Source: an uncultured Bacteroidales bacterium
GTDB taxonomy: Bacteria; Bacteroidota; Bacteroidia; Bacteroidales; Paludibacteraceae
Direction: 5' to 3'
NCBI GenBank assembly: GCA_900316005.1
Contig: ONBH01000001.1
Span: 1 to 64,000 of the forward strand
DNA length: 64,000 bases
Below, piece by piece: positions 43,009-50,195 of the stretch (positions within the stretch are counted from its first letter, which is position 1; every line of letters begins with the position of its first letter). Position numbers and translations under genes: made by a program. Below the pieces are notes generated by a model. It was not told the origin of the DNA. It was given only the letters and a program-made list of their open reading frames with translations, and ran no database searches.

Positions 43009-43189
43009 CACTCCAAAGTGCAAATAGTGCCAATAGTGCAATGCGTTTTTTTCATTCTTTTAGATCATTTTGGCTGTCTCTAAGCCCTAAAACCTTAGTT
43101 GTTACTTATATATTGCTTAGATATTCCTTAGTTATTACCGATCCGATCTGCCTTCTGCGTCATAGTTTTCTGCAGGGCGACTGTTATTC

Positions 43190-43438
43190 CGATTGACGGG
43201 GCTGTAGCTTGGCCCCTCCTGGTCCCTTCACAATATATTGTACATCATGAAGAAACAAATTCTCAATCTTCGTGATTAAGAATTTGTAGAGTAATCAAGG
43301 ATGTTTATGCGTCATATTACATCAAATCCGCTAATGTTACCTCGTTTTGAACAATGCTGCTATGCGTGTTGCGTTTGACGCCATAACTGGTGACCAGCGT
43401 TAAGCGAATTATCAAGATCCATACCTTTGTTAAAAATC
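43190..43438 (-). ncRNA. Possible structured non-coding transcript
   Basis: Downstream of the leftward promoter at 43443-43474 there is no ORF longer than 20 codons, but several hairpins: CTGGT/ACCAG (43387-43397), a nine-base ACAAATTCT/AGAATTTGT stem (43255-43287), palindrome ACAATATATTGT (43231-43242) and GGGGC/GCCCC (43198-43216). A transcribed structured RNA is possible. A decayed gene is the alternative. Confidence 0.35.
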
Positions 43439-43442
43439 GCTG

Positions 43443-43474
43443 GAAAGATACAACAAATATTTGATTTGAGCAAA
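43443..43474 (-). promoter_or_regulatory. Orphan promoter
   Basis: On the minus strand TTTG, 20 nt with the TCAAA core, then TATCTTTC (one mismatch to TAnnTTTG). No protein gene follows within 1 kb. Confidence 0.6.
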
Positions 43475-43615
43475 TAATTTGAATATAAATTGCTGAAATG
43501 GGTGTTTTTTTTCTCGTTTCAGCACTTTATAACGCAAATTATTGGTTTATTTCAGAATGTATTACTCTACAAATATCTCAATCTGTCAAAGGTCGTTTTT
43601 TTCCTTGGCTCTCTA

Positions 43616-43644
43616 AGAGACGGCAAGGAATGCCGTCTCTACAG
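43616..43644. repeat. Dispersed palindrome AGAGACGGCA, copy 1
   Basis: AGAGACGGCA, AGGAA, TGCCGTCTCT, then ACAGG: a ten-base perfect stem. A second copy with the same flank (ACAGG) lies at 62089-62118. It resembles the GTAGAGACG-type REP palindromes seen in many Bacteroidota genomes. Confidence 0.8.
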
Positions 43645-43698
43645 GCGGGCAAACAAAACTAAATGGGAAAAATAATGAATAGAATTAGTTTTCGCATC

Positions 43699-43719
43699 AA
43701 GTTTTTATGTATTTGTGTC
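43699..43719 (-). repeat. Leader repeat copy 3, before a remnant start
   Basis: On the minus strand ACACAAATACATAAAAACTTG is followed directly by ATG and MRKLILFIIFPI then TAG. The peptide looks like a truncated signal sequence. An intact promoter lies 70 nt further upstream (43786-43817). Confidence 0.7.
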
Positions 43720-43785
43720 AATCATATCATTTGTTTCGCGCGTACATAGCGCACACGACGCGCAAGGTACACACCAATCAAGCGG

Positions 43786-43817
43786 CAAAATTACAAAAAA
43801 AAATTGATACTGACAAA
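43786..43817 (-). promoter_or_regulatory. Promoter of the remnant start at 43698
   Basis: On the minus strand TTTG (43814-43817), 20 nt, TAATTTTG (43786-43793), then C. The leader between it and the remnant ATG contains GCGCGT/ACGCGC-type inverted words. Confidence 0.75.
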
Positions 43818-43891
43818 TTTATTTGGAATAATTTTTGTTTTTCATGCAAAGAGGAACTTTTTTTTCCTTAAATTAAAAAGATAAGATGTCA

Positions 43892-44137
43892 CGACGAGAC
43901 CTCGAGATATCGAGACTTCGAGATAACGAGGCTTCGAGGCTTCGAGGCATCGAGACATCGAGACTTCGAGACATCGAGGCATCAAGATATCGAGGCATCA
44001 AGATATCGAGGCTTCGAGATGACGAGGCTTCGAGATGACGAGGCTTCGAGATGACGAGGCTTCGAGATATCGAGGCTTCGAGATATCGAGGCTTCGAGAT
44101 GACGAGGCTTCGAGACATCGAGATGACAGACTGACGA
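43892..44137. repeat. Large tandem octamer array CGAGRNNN
   Basis: About 30 consecutive 8-nt units such as CTTCGAGA, TGACGAGG, TATCGAGG, CATCGAGA. CGAG stays fixed and the other positions vary among few choices. It is the largest array in the window and lies before the rel promoter. On the minus strand all three frames stay open through it (peptides rich in SRSLDISKPR), a consequence of the words, not evidence of coding. Confidence 0.92.
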
Positions 44138-44199
44138 CAAAGTCGTAAATACGAAAATTCGGGGCAATAGATGAAAATTTTATTTTTTTGGTCAAAATA

Positions 44200-44231
44200 T
44201 TTGTATATGTCAGATATTTGTAGTAAATTTG
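44200..44231 (+). promoter_or_regulatory. Promoter of rel
   Basis: TTTG (44200-44203), 20 nt, TAAATTTG (44224-44231), then C. A leader of about 100 nt follows before ATG 44341. Confidence 0.82.
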
Positions 44232-44340
44232 CAGGCTAATTGCGGAGAAGCGACATTTTTATTGATAGAATGATGCGCTACGCTTAATGATGGAATGATG
44301 AATAGATAATTGATATAAGAACGGCAGAAAATATACGGGT

Positions 44341-46182
44341 ATGAGTAAAAGTGATTTTACATACGAAGAGGAACAAGCCATTGAACAGGAGTTTCAGAAC
44401 CTGCTCTACGACTATGCTCACACCGTACATAGACAGAAGGTGGAGATTATAACCAAGGCTTATCTATTTGCCAAACAAGCCCACAAAGGCGTGCGTAGGC
44501 GAAGTGGCGAACCGTATATCATGCACCCGTTAGCCGTGGCCCGCATCGTGGTACGAGACATCGGACTGGGTAGCACCAGCATCTGCGCTGCCCTACTCCA
44601 CGACGTAGTGGAAGATACCGAATACACGGTAGAAGATATCGCACACCAGTTCAACGAGAAGATCGCCCACATCGTGGACGGCCTGACAAAGATATCCGGC
44701 GGCGTGTTCGGCGGGCAAGCCGAGAAACAGGCGGAGAACTTCCGCAAGCTGCTGCTGACTATGTCATCAGACATTCGCGTGGTGCTCATCAAGTTAGCCG
44801 ACCGTCTGCATAACATGCGCACGCTGAGCGCGCAACCTATAGAGAAGCAACATAAGATAGCCGGCGAGACGCAGTATATCTATGCTCCGTTAGCACACCG
44901 CTTGGGTCTGTTCTCCGTAAAGAGCGAGTTAGAGGACCTGAGCTTCAAATACGCTCACCCCGATGAATACCAAGAGATAGCCCAGCGCTTGGCGACCATG
45001 AAAGAAAAGCAAATGGAAGACTATCAGACGTTCATGAGCCCGATTAGCGAGAAGCTGCACAGCTTGGGGTACGTCTTCTCTTCGAGCGCGCGTATCAAAT
45101 CGGTCTATTCCATCTGGCGGAAGATGAACGAGAAGCATGTGTCGTTCGACGACATCTACGACCTGATGGCCGTTCGTATCGTCTTCAAGCCCGATGACCA
45201 GTCGTCGGAGAAAGACCAGTGTTGGGGCATCTATACCGCCGTGACAGATGTGTATCGTCCGCACCCCGAACGTATCCGTGACTGGATCTCTACGCCCAAA
45301 GCCAACGGCTATGAGGCGCTGCACGTGACTGTCATGGGACACAAAGGCCAGTGGGTAGAGGTGCAGATTCGAAGCGAACGGATGGACGAGATAGCCGAAC
45401 ACGGTCTGGCAGCACACTGGAAATACAAGTCGGGCGAACAGGAAGAGGCTTCGGAGCTGGATAAGTGGCTGCAAGATATCAAGGAGATATTGGAGCACCC
45501 CGATACCGATGCCATGGCATTCCTGGATAACTTCAAGCTGAATCTGTTTGCACACGAGGTGTTTGTCTTTACGCCCAAAGGCGAAGTAAAGACGCTTCCG
45601 CAGAATGCGACCATATTGGATTTTGCCTACATGGTGCACTCCGACCTGGGCGAGCATTGTATCGGGGCGAAGGTGAACCACAAGATGATGCCTATCTCGT
45701 ACGTGCTGCAGAGCGGCGACCAGGTGGAGATTGTGACCGCCGAGAGTCAGCGTCCGCAACGCGAGTGGCTCGGCATCGTGACCACCGCCAAAGCGCAGAC
45801 TGCCGTCAAACGCTACCTGCGCGACCAAGAGGCGCCGGAAGGCAAGCAGGAGAATATCGTAGCCTACCCCGCGACCTTCGAGTTGCACGGTATAGACAAG
45901 GTGGGTATCATCGTGAAGATACTGAATGTCATATCCGACAAGTTGAATCTGAACATCCGCGATATGCACGTAACTGCCTCCGGTGACGACCAGTTTGACT
46001 GTAAGATACAGGTGCTGGTGTACGACGAGTTGCAATGCGAGAAGATCTGCGGCACCCTGCGTAAGATACCGGAGGTAACCGATATAACCTGCCTGATTGC
46101 CAAGCGCGCGATAGAAGAACTGCCAAAGTCAGAAGTCAAAGAGCAGAAAAAGAGCGGCTGGCGAAGGGTGCTAAGAATTTAA
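44341..46182 (+). CDS. Bifunctional (p)ppGpp synthetase/hydrolase, compact form
   Basis: A 613-residue RelA/SpoT homologue controlling the stringent response. The hydrolase HD domain is intact (HPLAVARIV; ALLHDVVEDT at residues 85-93; KLADRLHNMRT). The synthetase domain has YDLMAVRIVF and the STPKANGYEALHVTV loop, so both activities look possible. TGS domain at about 403-465 (VFTPKGEVKTLPQNATILDFAY). A C-terminal ACT domain follows at about 515-590. Family members usually have some 730-750 residues; here only about 50 residues separate TGS from ACT, so the helical and zinc-finger (CRIS) segments appear missing or much reduced. The stop TAA lies in a heptamer array. Confidence 0.93.
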   Translation: MSKSDFTYEEEQAIEQEFQNLLYDYAHTVHRQKVEIITKAYLFAKQAHKGVRRRSGEPYIMHPLAVARIVVRDIGLGSTSICAALLHDVVEDTEYTVEDIAHQFNEKIAHIVDGLTKISGGVFGGQAEKQAENFRKLLLTMSSDIRVVLIKLADRLHNMRTLSAQPIEKQHKIAGETQYIYAPLAHRLGLFSVKSELEDLSFKYAHPDEYQEIAQRLATMKEKQMEDYQTFMSPISEKLHSLGYVFSSSARIKSVYSIWRKMNEKHVSFDDIYDLMAVRIVFKPDDQSSEKDQCWGIYTAVTDVYRPHPERIRDWISTPKANGYEALHVTVMGHKGQWVEVQIRSERMDEIAEHGLAAHWKYKSGEQEEASELDKWLQDIKEILEHPDTDAMAFLDNFKLNLFAHEVFVFTPKGEVKTLPQNATILDFAYMVHSDLGEHCIGAKVNHKMMPISYVLQSGDQVEIVTAESQRPQREWLGIVTTAKAQTAVKRYLRDQEAPEGKQENIVAYPATFELHGIDKVGIIVKILNVISDKLNLNIRDMHVTASGDDQFDCKIQVLVYDELQCEKICGTLRKIPEVTDITCLIAKRAIEELPKSEVKEQKKSGWRRVLRI

Positions 46183-46212
46183 AATTTAAAATTTAAAATT
46201 AAAAATTAATCA
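46176..46212. repeat. Tandem heptamer array AATTTAA after rel
   Basis: Three AATTTAA units (46176-46196) then AATTAAAAATTAA. The rel stop TAA is the last three bases of the first unit. A short octamer run (CGAGATAA twice, CGTCATGA) follows at about 46232-46256. Confidence 0.88.
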
Positions 46213-46316
46213 AGCGACCGAAATCTTTTGTCGAGATAACGAGATAACGTCATGACGACAGGGAACGGGTCGCCAACAAAATAACGATAACAACAACAAA
46301 CAAAAATAAACGAATC

Positions 46317-47402
46317 ATGAAGAAATTGTTTTCAATGGCAGCCATGCTGATGATAGCAGTAGCTGCGATGGCTCAAGAGCCGGTGATTACATTTGAGAAA
46401 ACCGAACACGACTTCGGTAAGATTAACGAGGCAGACGGTCGCGTAACGACGGTCTTTAGCTTCAAGAACGAGGGCATGCAGCCTCTGGTACTGAGCAACG
46501 TACGTGCCAGCTGCGGTTGCACCACTCCGAAATGGACTCGCGAACCCATTGAACCCGGTCAAACGGGCGAAATAACCGTAACGTATAACCCCAGTGGTCG
46601 CCCCGGCCGTTTCCAAAAGACCATTACCGTGACCTCGAACGCTACGGAAGGCACCAAGAAACTGACCATCAAGGGTGAGGTAATCCCCAAGACCGCTACA
46701 CCCGTGGATATGTATCCCGTGAAGATGGGTAACCTGAGCATGAAGCTGAACGTAGCCGATTTCGGTACCGTAAAGAAAGGTGTGAACAAGACCGTCAGCA
46801 TTGAGTATGCCAACAAGACCAATGCCGCTGTGACCGTTAGTATGTACGCCGGACAAGGTTCGGATATGTACATCTTCAATCTCAGCATGGAGAAACTGGA
46901 GCCGAACCAGACCGGTCAACTGCAAATCTTGCTGGATGAGAAATCCACGCAGAACGTCTTTGGTCCGTTTGAGACGAAGATTTGGATGGTAGTGGACGGC
47001 AATAAGGAACTGACCGACACCTATGCCGTTACCATCAAGGGTGACCTGCAGGAGGATTTCTCGGCCCTGACCGAAGAACAACTGAAGAAGGCTCCTATCG
47101 CCGAACTTCCCACCAGCCTCGTTGACTTAGGAACTATCGCAGCCGGCAAGACCGTAAAAGGCGAGATCATCGTGCAAAACATCGGCACTAACCCCCTGAT
47201 TGTTCGCCGTGCTATCAGCAACTTCGATCGTATTCAGCTGACCGCCCCCAAGGCCATCAAGTCGGGCAAGAAAGGCGTTGTAAAGATGGTTGTGAACACC
47301 ACCGGTCTGAAACCCGCGCAGTACAAACGCGAGATGACCATCATCACCAACGACCCCAAGAATCCCATCCGCAAGGTGACGGTGCTGTTTACGGTAGAAT
47401 AA
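46317..47402 (+). CDS. DUF1573 domain exported protein
   Basis: A 361-residue protein with signal peptide MKKLFSMAAMLMIAVAAMAQ and Ig-like/ASPM-SPD-2-hydin type beta domains. DUF1573 signature: HDFGKINE...VTTVFSFKNEGMQPLVLSNVRASCGCTTPKWTREPIEPGQTGEITVTYNP. A second unit starts near residue 145 (NVADFGTVKKGVNKTVSIEYANKT) and a third near 265 (VDLGTIAAGKTVKGEIIVQNIGTNPL). Such domains are structural and common on Bacteroidota surfaces. The precise role is unknown. The GC hairpin element starts at its stop codon. Confidence 0.9.
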   Translation: MKKLFSMAAMLMIAVAAMAQEPVITFEKTEHDFGKINEADGRVTTVFSFKNEGMQPLVLSNVRASCGCTTPKWTREPIEPGQTGEITVTYNPSGRPGRFQKTITVTSNATEGTKKLTIKGEVIPKTATPVDMYPVKMGNLSMKLNVADFGTVKKGVNKTVSIEYANKTNAAVTVSMYAGQGSDMYIFNLSMEKLEPNQTGQLQILLDEKSTQNVFGPFETKIWMVVDGNKELTDTYAVTIKGDLQEDFSALTEEQLKKAPIAELPTSLVDLGTIAAGKTVKGEIIVQNIGTNPLIVRRAISNFDRIQLTAPKAIKSGKKGVVKMVVNTTGLKPAQYKREMTIITNDPKNPIRKVTVLFTVE

Positions 47403-47443
47403 CCCCACCCCGGCCCTCCCCACAAGGGGAGGGAGATAGGGGA
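47403..47443 (+). repeat. Post-stop GC hairpin element, copy 2
   Basis: Directly after the TAA of the DUF1573 gene: CCCCACCCCGG then CCCTCCCC/GGGGAGGG with loop ACAA (8-bp stem) and AGATAGGGG. Same order and orientation to the gene as copies 1 and 3. Confidence 0.82.
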
Positions 47444-47530
47444 TGACGTCATGACGTAATGACGGGATAACGAAATAAATCGTCCAATTATAAATCGTAA
47501 AATCGTAAATTGTCCAATTGTAAATAACTA
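47444..47530. repeat. Word array between DUF1573 and meaB
   Basis: Octamers ATGACGTC, ATGACGTA, ATGACGGG, ATAACGAA are followed by AAATCGT, CCAATTATAAATCGT, AAAATCGT, AAATTGT, CCAATTGTAAAT words up to the meaB start. Confidence 0.78.
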
Positions 47531-47532
47531 TA

Positions 47533-48627
47533 ATGGAACATCCTGAGAATGCTGCTGAATACAAAGGTCTGACGGTAAATGAAGGCGTAGTAAACCTGCC
47601 GCAGGTGAACCCCTATGCCACGTTCCGTCGCAAGAAACGCGTACTGACCGCCGAAGACTATGTGGAAGGAATCCGCAAAGGCGACCGCACGATGTTAGGT
47701 CAAGCTGTGACGCTGGTGGAGAGTAACCTGCCCTCCGACCAACTGATAGCCCAACGGGTTATTGAGTTGTGCTTACCCTACGCCGGTAACTCTACCCGCG
47801 TGGGAATCACAGGCGTGCCCGGTGCCGGTAAGTCCACCTTTATCGAGGCCCTCGGAACGGAGCTTTGCCACCAGGGCAAACAGTTAGCGGTACTGGCTAT
47901 CGACCCCTCGTCCGAACGCAGCAAAGGCAGTATCTTAGGTGACAAGACCCGCATGAACGAACTGTCGGTGGAGAATAACGCATTTATACGTCCTTCTCCA
48001 TCGGCAGGCTCGTTGGGCGGTGTAGCCCGCAAGACGCGGGAGACCATCGTACTATGCGAAGCCGCCGGTTTCGACACCATACTTATTGAGACGGTAGGTG
48101 TGGGTCAGAGTGAAACGGCAGCTCACTCGATGGTAGATTTCTTCCTGTTGCTGCAAGTGACAGGTACAGGCGATGAGCTACAAGGCATCAAGCGCGGCAT
48201 TATGGAGATGGCTGACGGAATAGCTATCAACAAATGCGACGGCACGAATATAGAGCGCGCGCAAGCTGCCCGTGTGAGCTTCAAGAACGCCTTAGCATTG
48301 TTTCCGCCCACCGAATCGGGCTGGAAACCGTATGCCGAGACCTGCTCGTCGGTCGAGAAGACGGGCATCAAAGAAGTCTGGAACATGATAGAAGATTATA
48401 TAAGGTTCACGCGCGCGAATGGCTATTTTGACTACAAACGCACACAGCAGGCCAAATACTGGATGTATGAGACCATCAATGCCAGCCTGCTGAACAGCTT
48501 CTACCAGAGTCCGGACCTCGAACCGCTGATTGAACAATACGAACAGCGGGTATTAAATAACGAAATAAGCAGTTTTATCGCCGCAGGCGATTTACTTAAA
48601 CGATATGCCGAATACAAGAACAAATAG
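47533..48627 (+). CDS. meaB: Methylmalonyl-CoA mutase GTPase chaperone MeaB
   Basis: A 364-residue G3E-family P-loop GTPase (ArgK/MeaB) that protects and reloads the B12 enzyme methylmalonyl-CoA mutase. Walker A GVPGAGKST, DPSSERSKGSILGDKTRM, ETVGVGQSE (switch) and NKCDG (base recognition) are present. The mutase is not in the window. MeaB implies a propionate/succinate pathway and B12 use, in line with nrdJ. It overlaps dnaB by 23 nt. Confidence 0.95.
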   Translation: MEHPENAAEYKGLTVNEGVVNLPQVNPYATFRRKKRVLTAEDYVEGIRKGDRTMLGQAVTLVESNLPSDQLIAQRVIELCLPYAGNSTRVGITGVPGAGKSTFIEALGTELCHQGKQLAVLAIDPSSERSKGSILGDKTRMNELSVENNAFIRPSPSAGSLGGVARKTRETIVLCEAAGFDTILIETVGVGQSETAAHSMVDFFLLLQVTGTGDELQGIKRGIMEMADGIAINKCDGTNIERAQAARVSFKNALALFPPTESGWKPYAETCSSVEKTGIKEVWNMIEDYIRFTRANGYFDYKRTQQAKYWMYETINASLLNSFYQSPDLEPLIEQYEQRVLNNEISSFIAAGDLLKRYAEYKNK

Positions 48628-50137
48628 CAAGACCCGCCGTACGGCCGAAGTAATCAAAGTAGGACCGAACGAATTGGGGAAACTGCCGCCACAGGTTCCG
48701 GAACTGGAGGAATCGGTTCTGGGTGCCCTGATGATTGAGCAGAACGCCTATGCCGTCGTAGCAGACTTGCTGCGACCGTCGTCGTTTTACAAAGATCAGC
48801 ACCGCTATATCTACGAAGCCATCCAATCGTTAGCTTCACAAGAGAAGCCCATCGATATCCTGACGGTAGCCGAAAGCCTGAAACGTCTGGGCAAGTTGGA
48901 AACAGTGGGCGGCGTGACATTCTTGAGTGACCTGACACGCAAGGTGGCCTCGACGGCTCACCTGTATTTCCACGCGCAGATTATTGCACAGAAAGCTACG
49001 GCGCGCGACTTGATTGCCATGGCAGCCCATATTGAGGGACAAGCCTATGACGAGACGCAGGATGTGGAAGACCTGATGCAGGAAGCCGAATCGACCATCT
49101 TCCAAATCAGCCAGCAGAACCAGAAACGTGACGTCACACAGATAGACCCCGTGATCTCGGAGGCATTTGAACGCATGAGAAAAGCCGCCAAGAACGAGGG
49201 TAATATATCGGGTATCCCCAGCGGATTCCATGAGTTGGACAAGATAACCAGCGGCTGGCAGAAGTCAGACCTGATCATCATAGCAGCCCGCCCGGCGATG
49301 GGTAAGACGGCTTTCGTGCTGTCGATGGCCAAGAATATAGCGGTCAACTACAAGCGACCGGTGGCCATGTTCTCGCTGGAAATGTCAAACGTGCAGTTGG
49401 TGAACCGTCTGATTATGAACGTCTGCGAGATAGAAGGCGACAAGATCAAGACCGGTAAGTTCAACAGCGACGAGCGTCAGCGCCTGGAAAATAAGGTCAA
49501 TGACCTATACGGCGCACCGATATATGTAGATGATACCCCTGCCCTATCGGTATTTGAGTTGCGCAGCAAAGCCCGCAAACTGGTACGCGAGAAGAAAGTA
49601 GAACTCATCATCATCGACTACCTGCAGCTGATGAATGCCAGCGGAATGACATTTGGAAGCCGTGAGCAGGAAGTAAGTATCATATCACGCAACCTGAAGG
49701 CACTGGCCAAGGAGTTGGATATACCTATCATTGCCCTCTCGCAGCTGAACCGCTCGGTAGAACAACGCGGCGGAACAGGCATAGACGGCAAGAAACCTCA
49801 ACTGAGCGACCTGCGTGAGTCGGGCGCCATTGAGCAGGATGCGGATATGGTGTGCTTCATCCACCGCCCGGAATACTACCGCATTACCACCGAAGAAAAG
49901 ACCAGTAAAGACCTGCGCGGACTGGGTCAGATTATCGTGGCAAAGCATCGTAATGGTGCGACAGATGAGATTTGGCTGCGCTTCCGCTCCAAGTATGCCA
50001 AGTTCCAAAACGAGGATGAGGCCTATGATGAGGTGTACGAACCCCTACCTACCAGGGATGAGGTAACCATTACCAGCAGGATTGGCAATCCGGACGGAGC
50101 ACGACTGGATGACCCGAACGAAGGCAGGCCGTTTTAG
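48605..50137 (+). CDS. dnaB: Replicative DNA helicase DnaB
   Basis: A 510-residue hexameric helicase that unwinds DNA at the replication fork. The N-terminal DnaG-binding domain (PPQVPELEESVLGALMIEQNAY) is followed by the RecA-like domain with Walker A ARPAMGKTAF, Walker B VELIIIDYLQLM, and QLNRSVEQR / SDLRESGAIEQDADMVCFIHR. No intein is present. It is coupled to meaB by a 23-nt overlap. The TAG stop is the first three bases of a tandem heptamer array. Confidence 0.96.
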   Translation: MPNTRTNSKTRRTAEVIKVGPNELGKLPPQVPELEESVLGALMIEQNAYAVVADLLRPSSFYKDQHRYIYEAIQSLASQEKPIDILTVAESLKRLGKLETVGGVTFLSDLTRKVASTAHLYFHAQIIAQKATARDLIAMAAHIEGQAYDETQDVEDLMQEAESTIFQISQQNQKRDVTQIDPVISEAFERMRKAAKNEGNISGIPSGFHELDKITSGWQKSDLIIIAARPAMGKTAFVLSMAKNIAVNYKRPVAMFSLEMSNVQLVNRLIMNVCEIEGDKIKTGKFNSDERQRLENKVNDLYGAPIYVDDTPALSVFELRSKARKLVREKKVELIIIDYLQLMNASGMTFGSREQEVSIISRNLKALAKELDIPIIALSQLNRSVEQRGGTGIDGKKPQLSDLRESGAIEQDADMVCFIHRPEYYRITTEEKTSKDLRGLGQIIVAKHRNGATDEIWLRFRSKYAKFQNEDEAYDEVYEPLPTRDEVTITSRIGNPDGARLDDPNEGRPF

Positions 50138-50190
50138 TTGATAGTTGATAGTTGATAGTTGATATTTTTTGATAATTGAAAATTGAAAAT
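50135..50190. repeat. Tandem heptamer array TAGTTGA after dnaB
   Basis: TAGTTGA four times (50135-50162), where the first TAG is the dnaB stop, then TATTTTTTGA, TAATTGA, AAATTGA and AAATTAT. It fills the spacer to asnS. Confidence 0.92.
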
Positions 50191-50195
50191 TATAG

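Noticed and set aside
42766-43083. 105-codon ORF on the plus strand
   Set aside because: The second half is simple repeats (LSALSALSALL) from the GCACTTTCT array and there is no promoter with correct spacing.
43248-43379. Possible RiPP-like precursor (MKKQILNLRD ... FEQCCYACCV)
   Set aside because: The start and the Cys-rich end are in the same frame but separated by two TAA stops. No plus-strand promoter and no modification enzymes are present.
43375-43412. Possible integron attC site near GCGTTAAGC
   Set aside because: The inverted core pair with GTTRRRY/RYYYAAC spacing could not be completed and there is no integrase in the window.
43892-44137. Possible CRISPR array
   Set aside because: Units are 8 nt with no spacers of 25-40 nt, and no cas genes are nearby.
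43873-44195. Three overlapping minus-strand ORFs (SRSLDISKPR-type repeat peptides)
   Set aside because: They exist only because the octamer array lacks stop codons in every minus frame. No promoter or signal supports translation.
44929-46035. 368-codon ORF antisense to rel
   Set aside because: Same reason: low-quality His/Leu/Val-rich composition opposite a well-supported gene.
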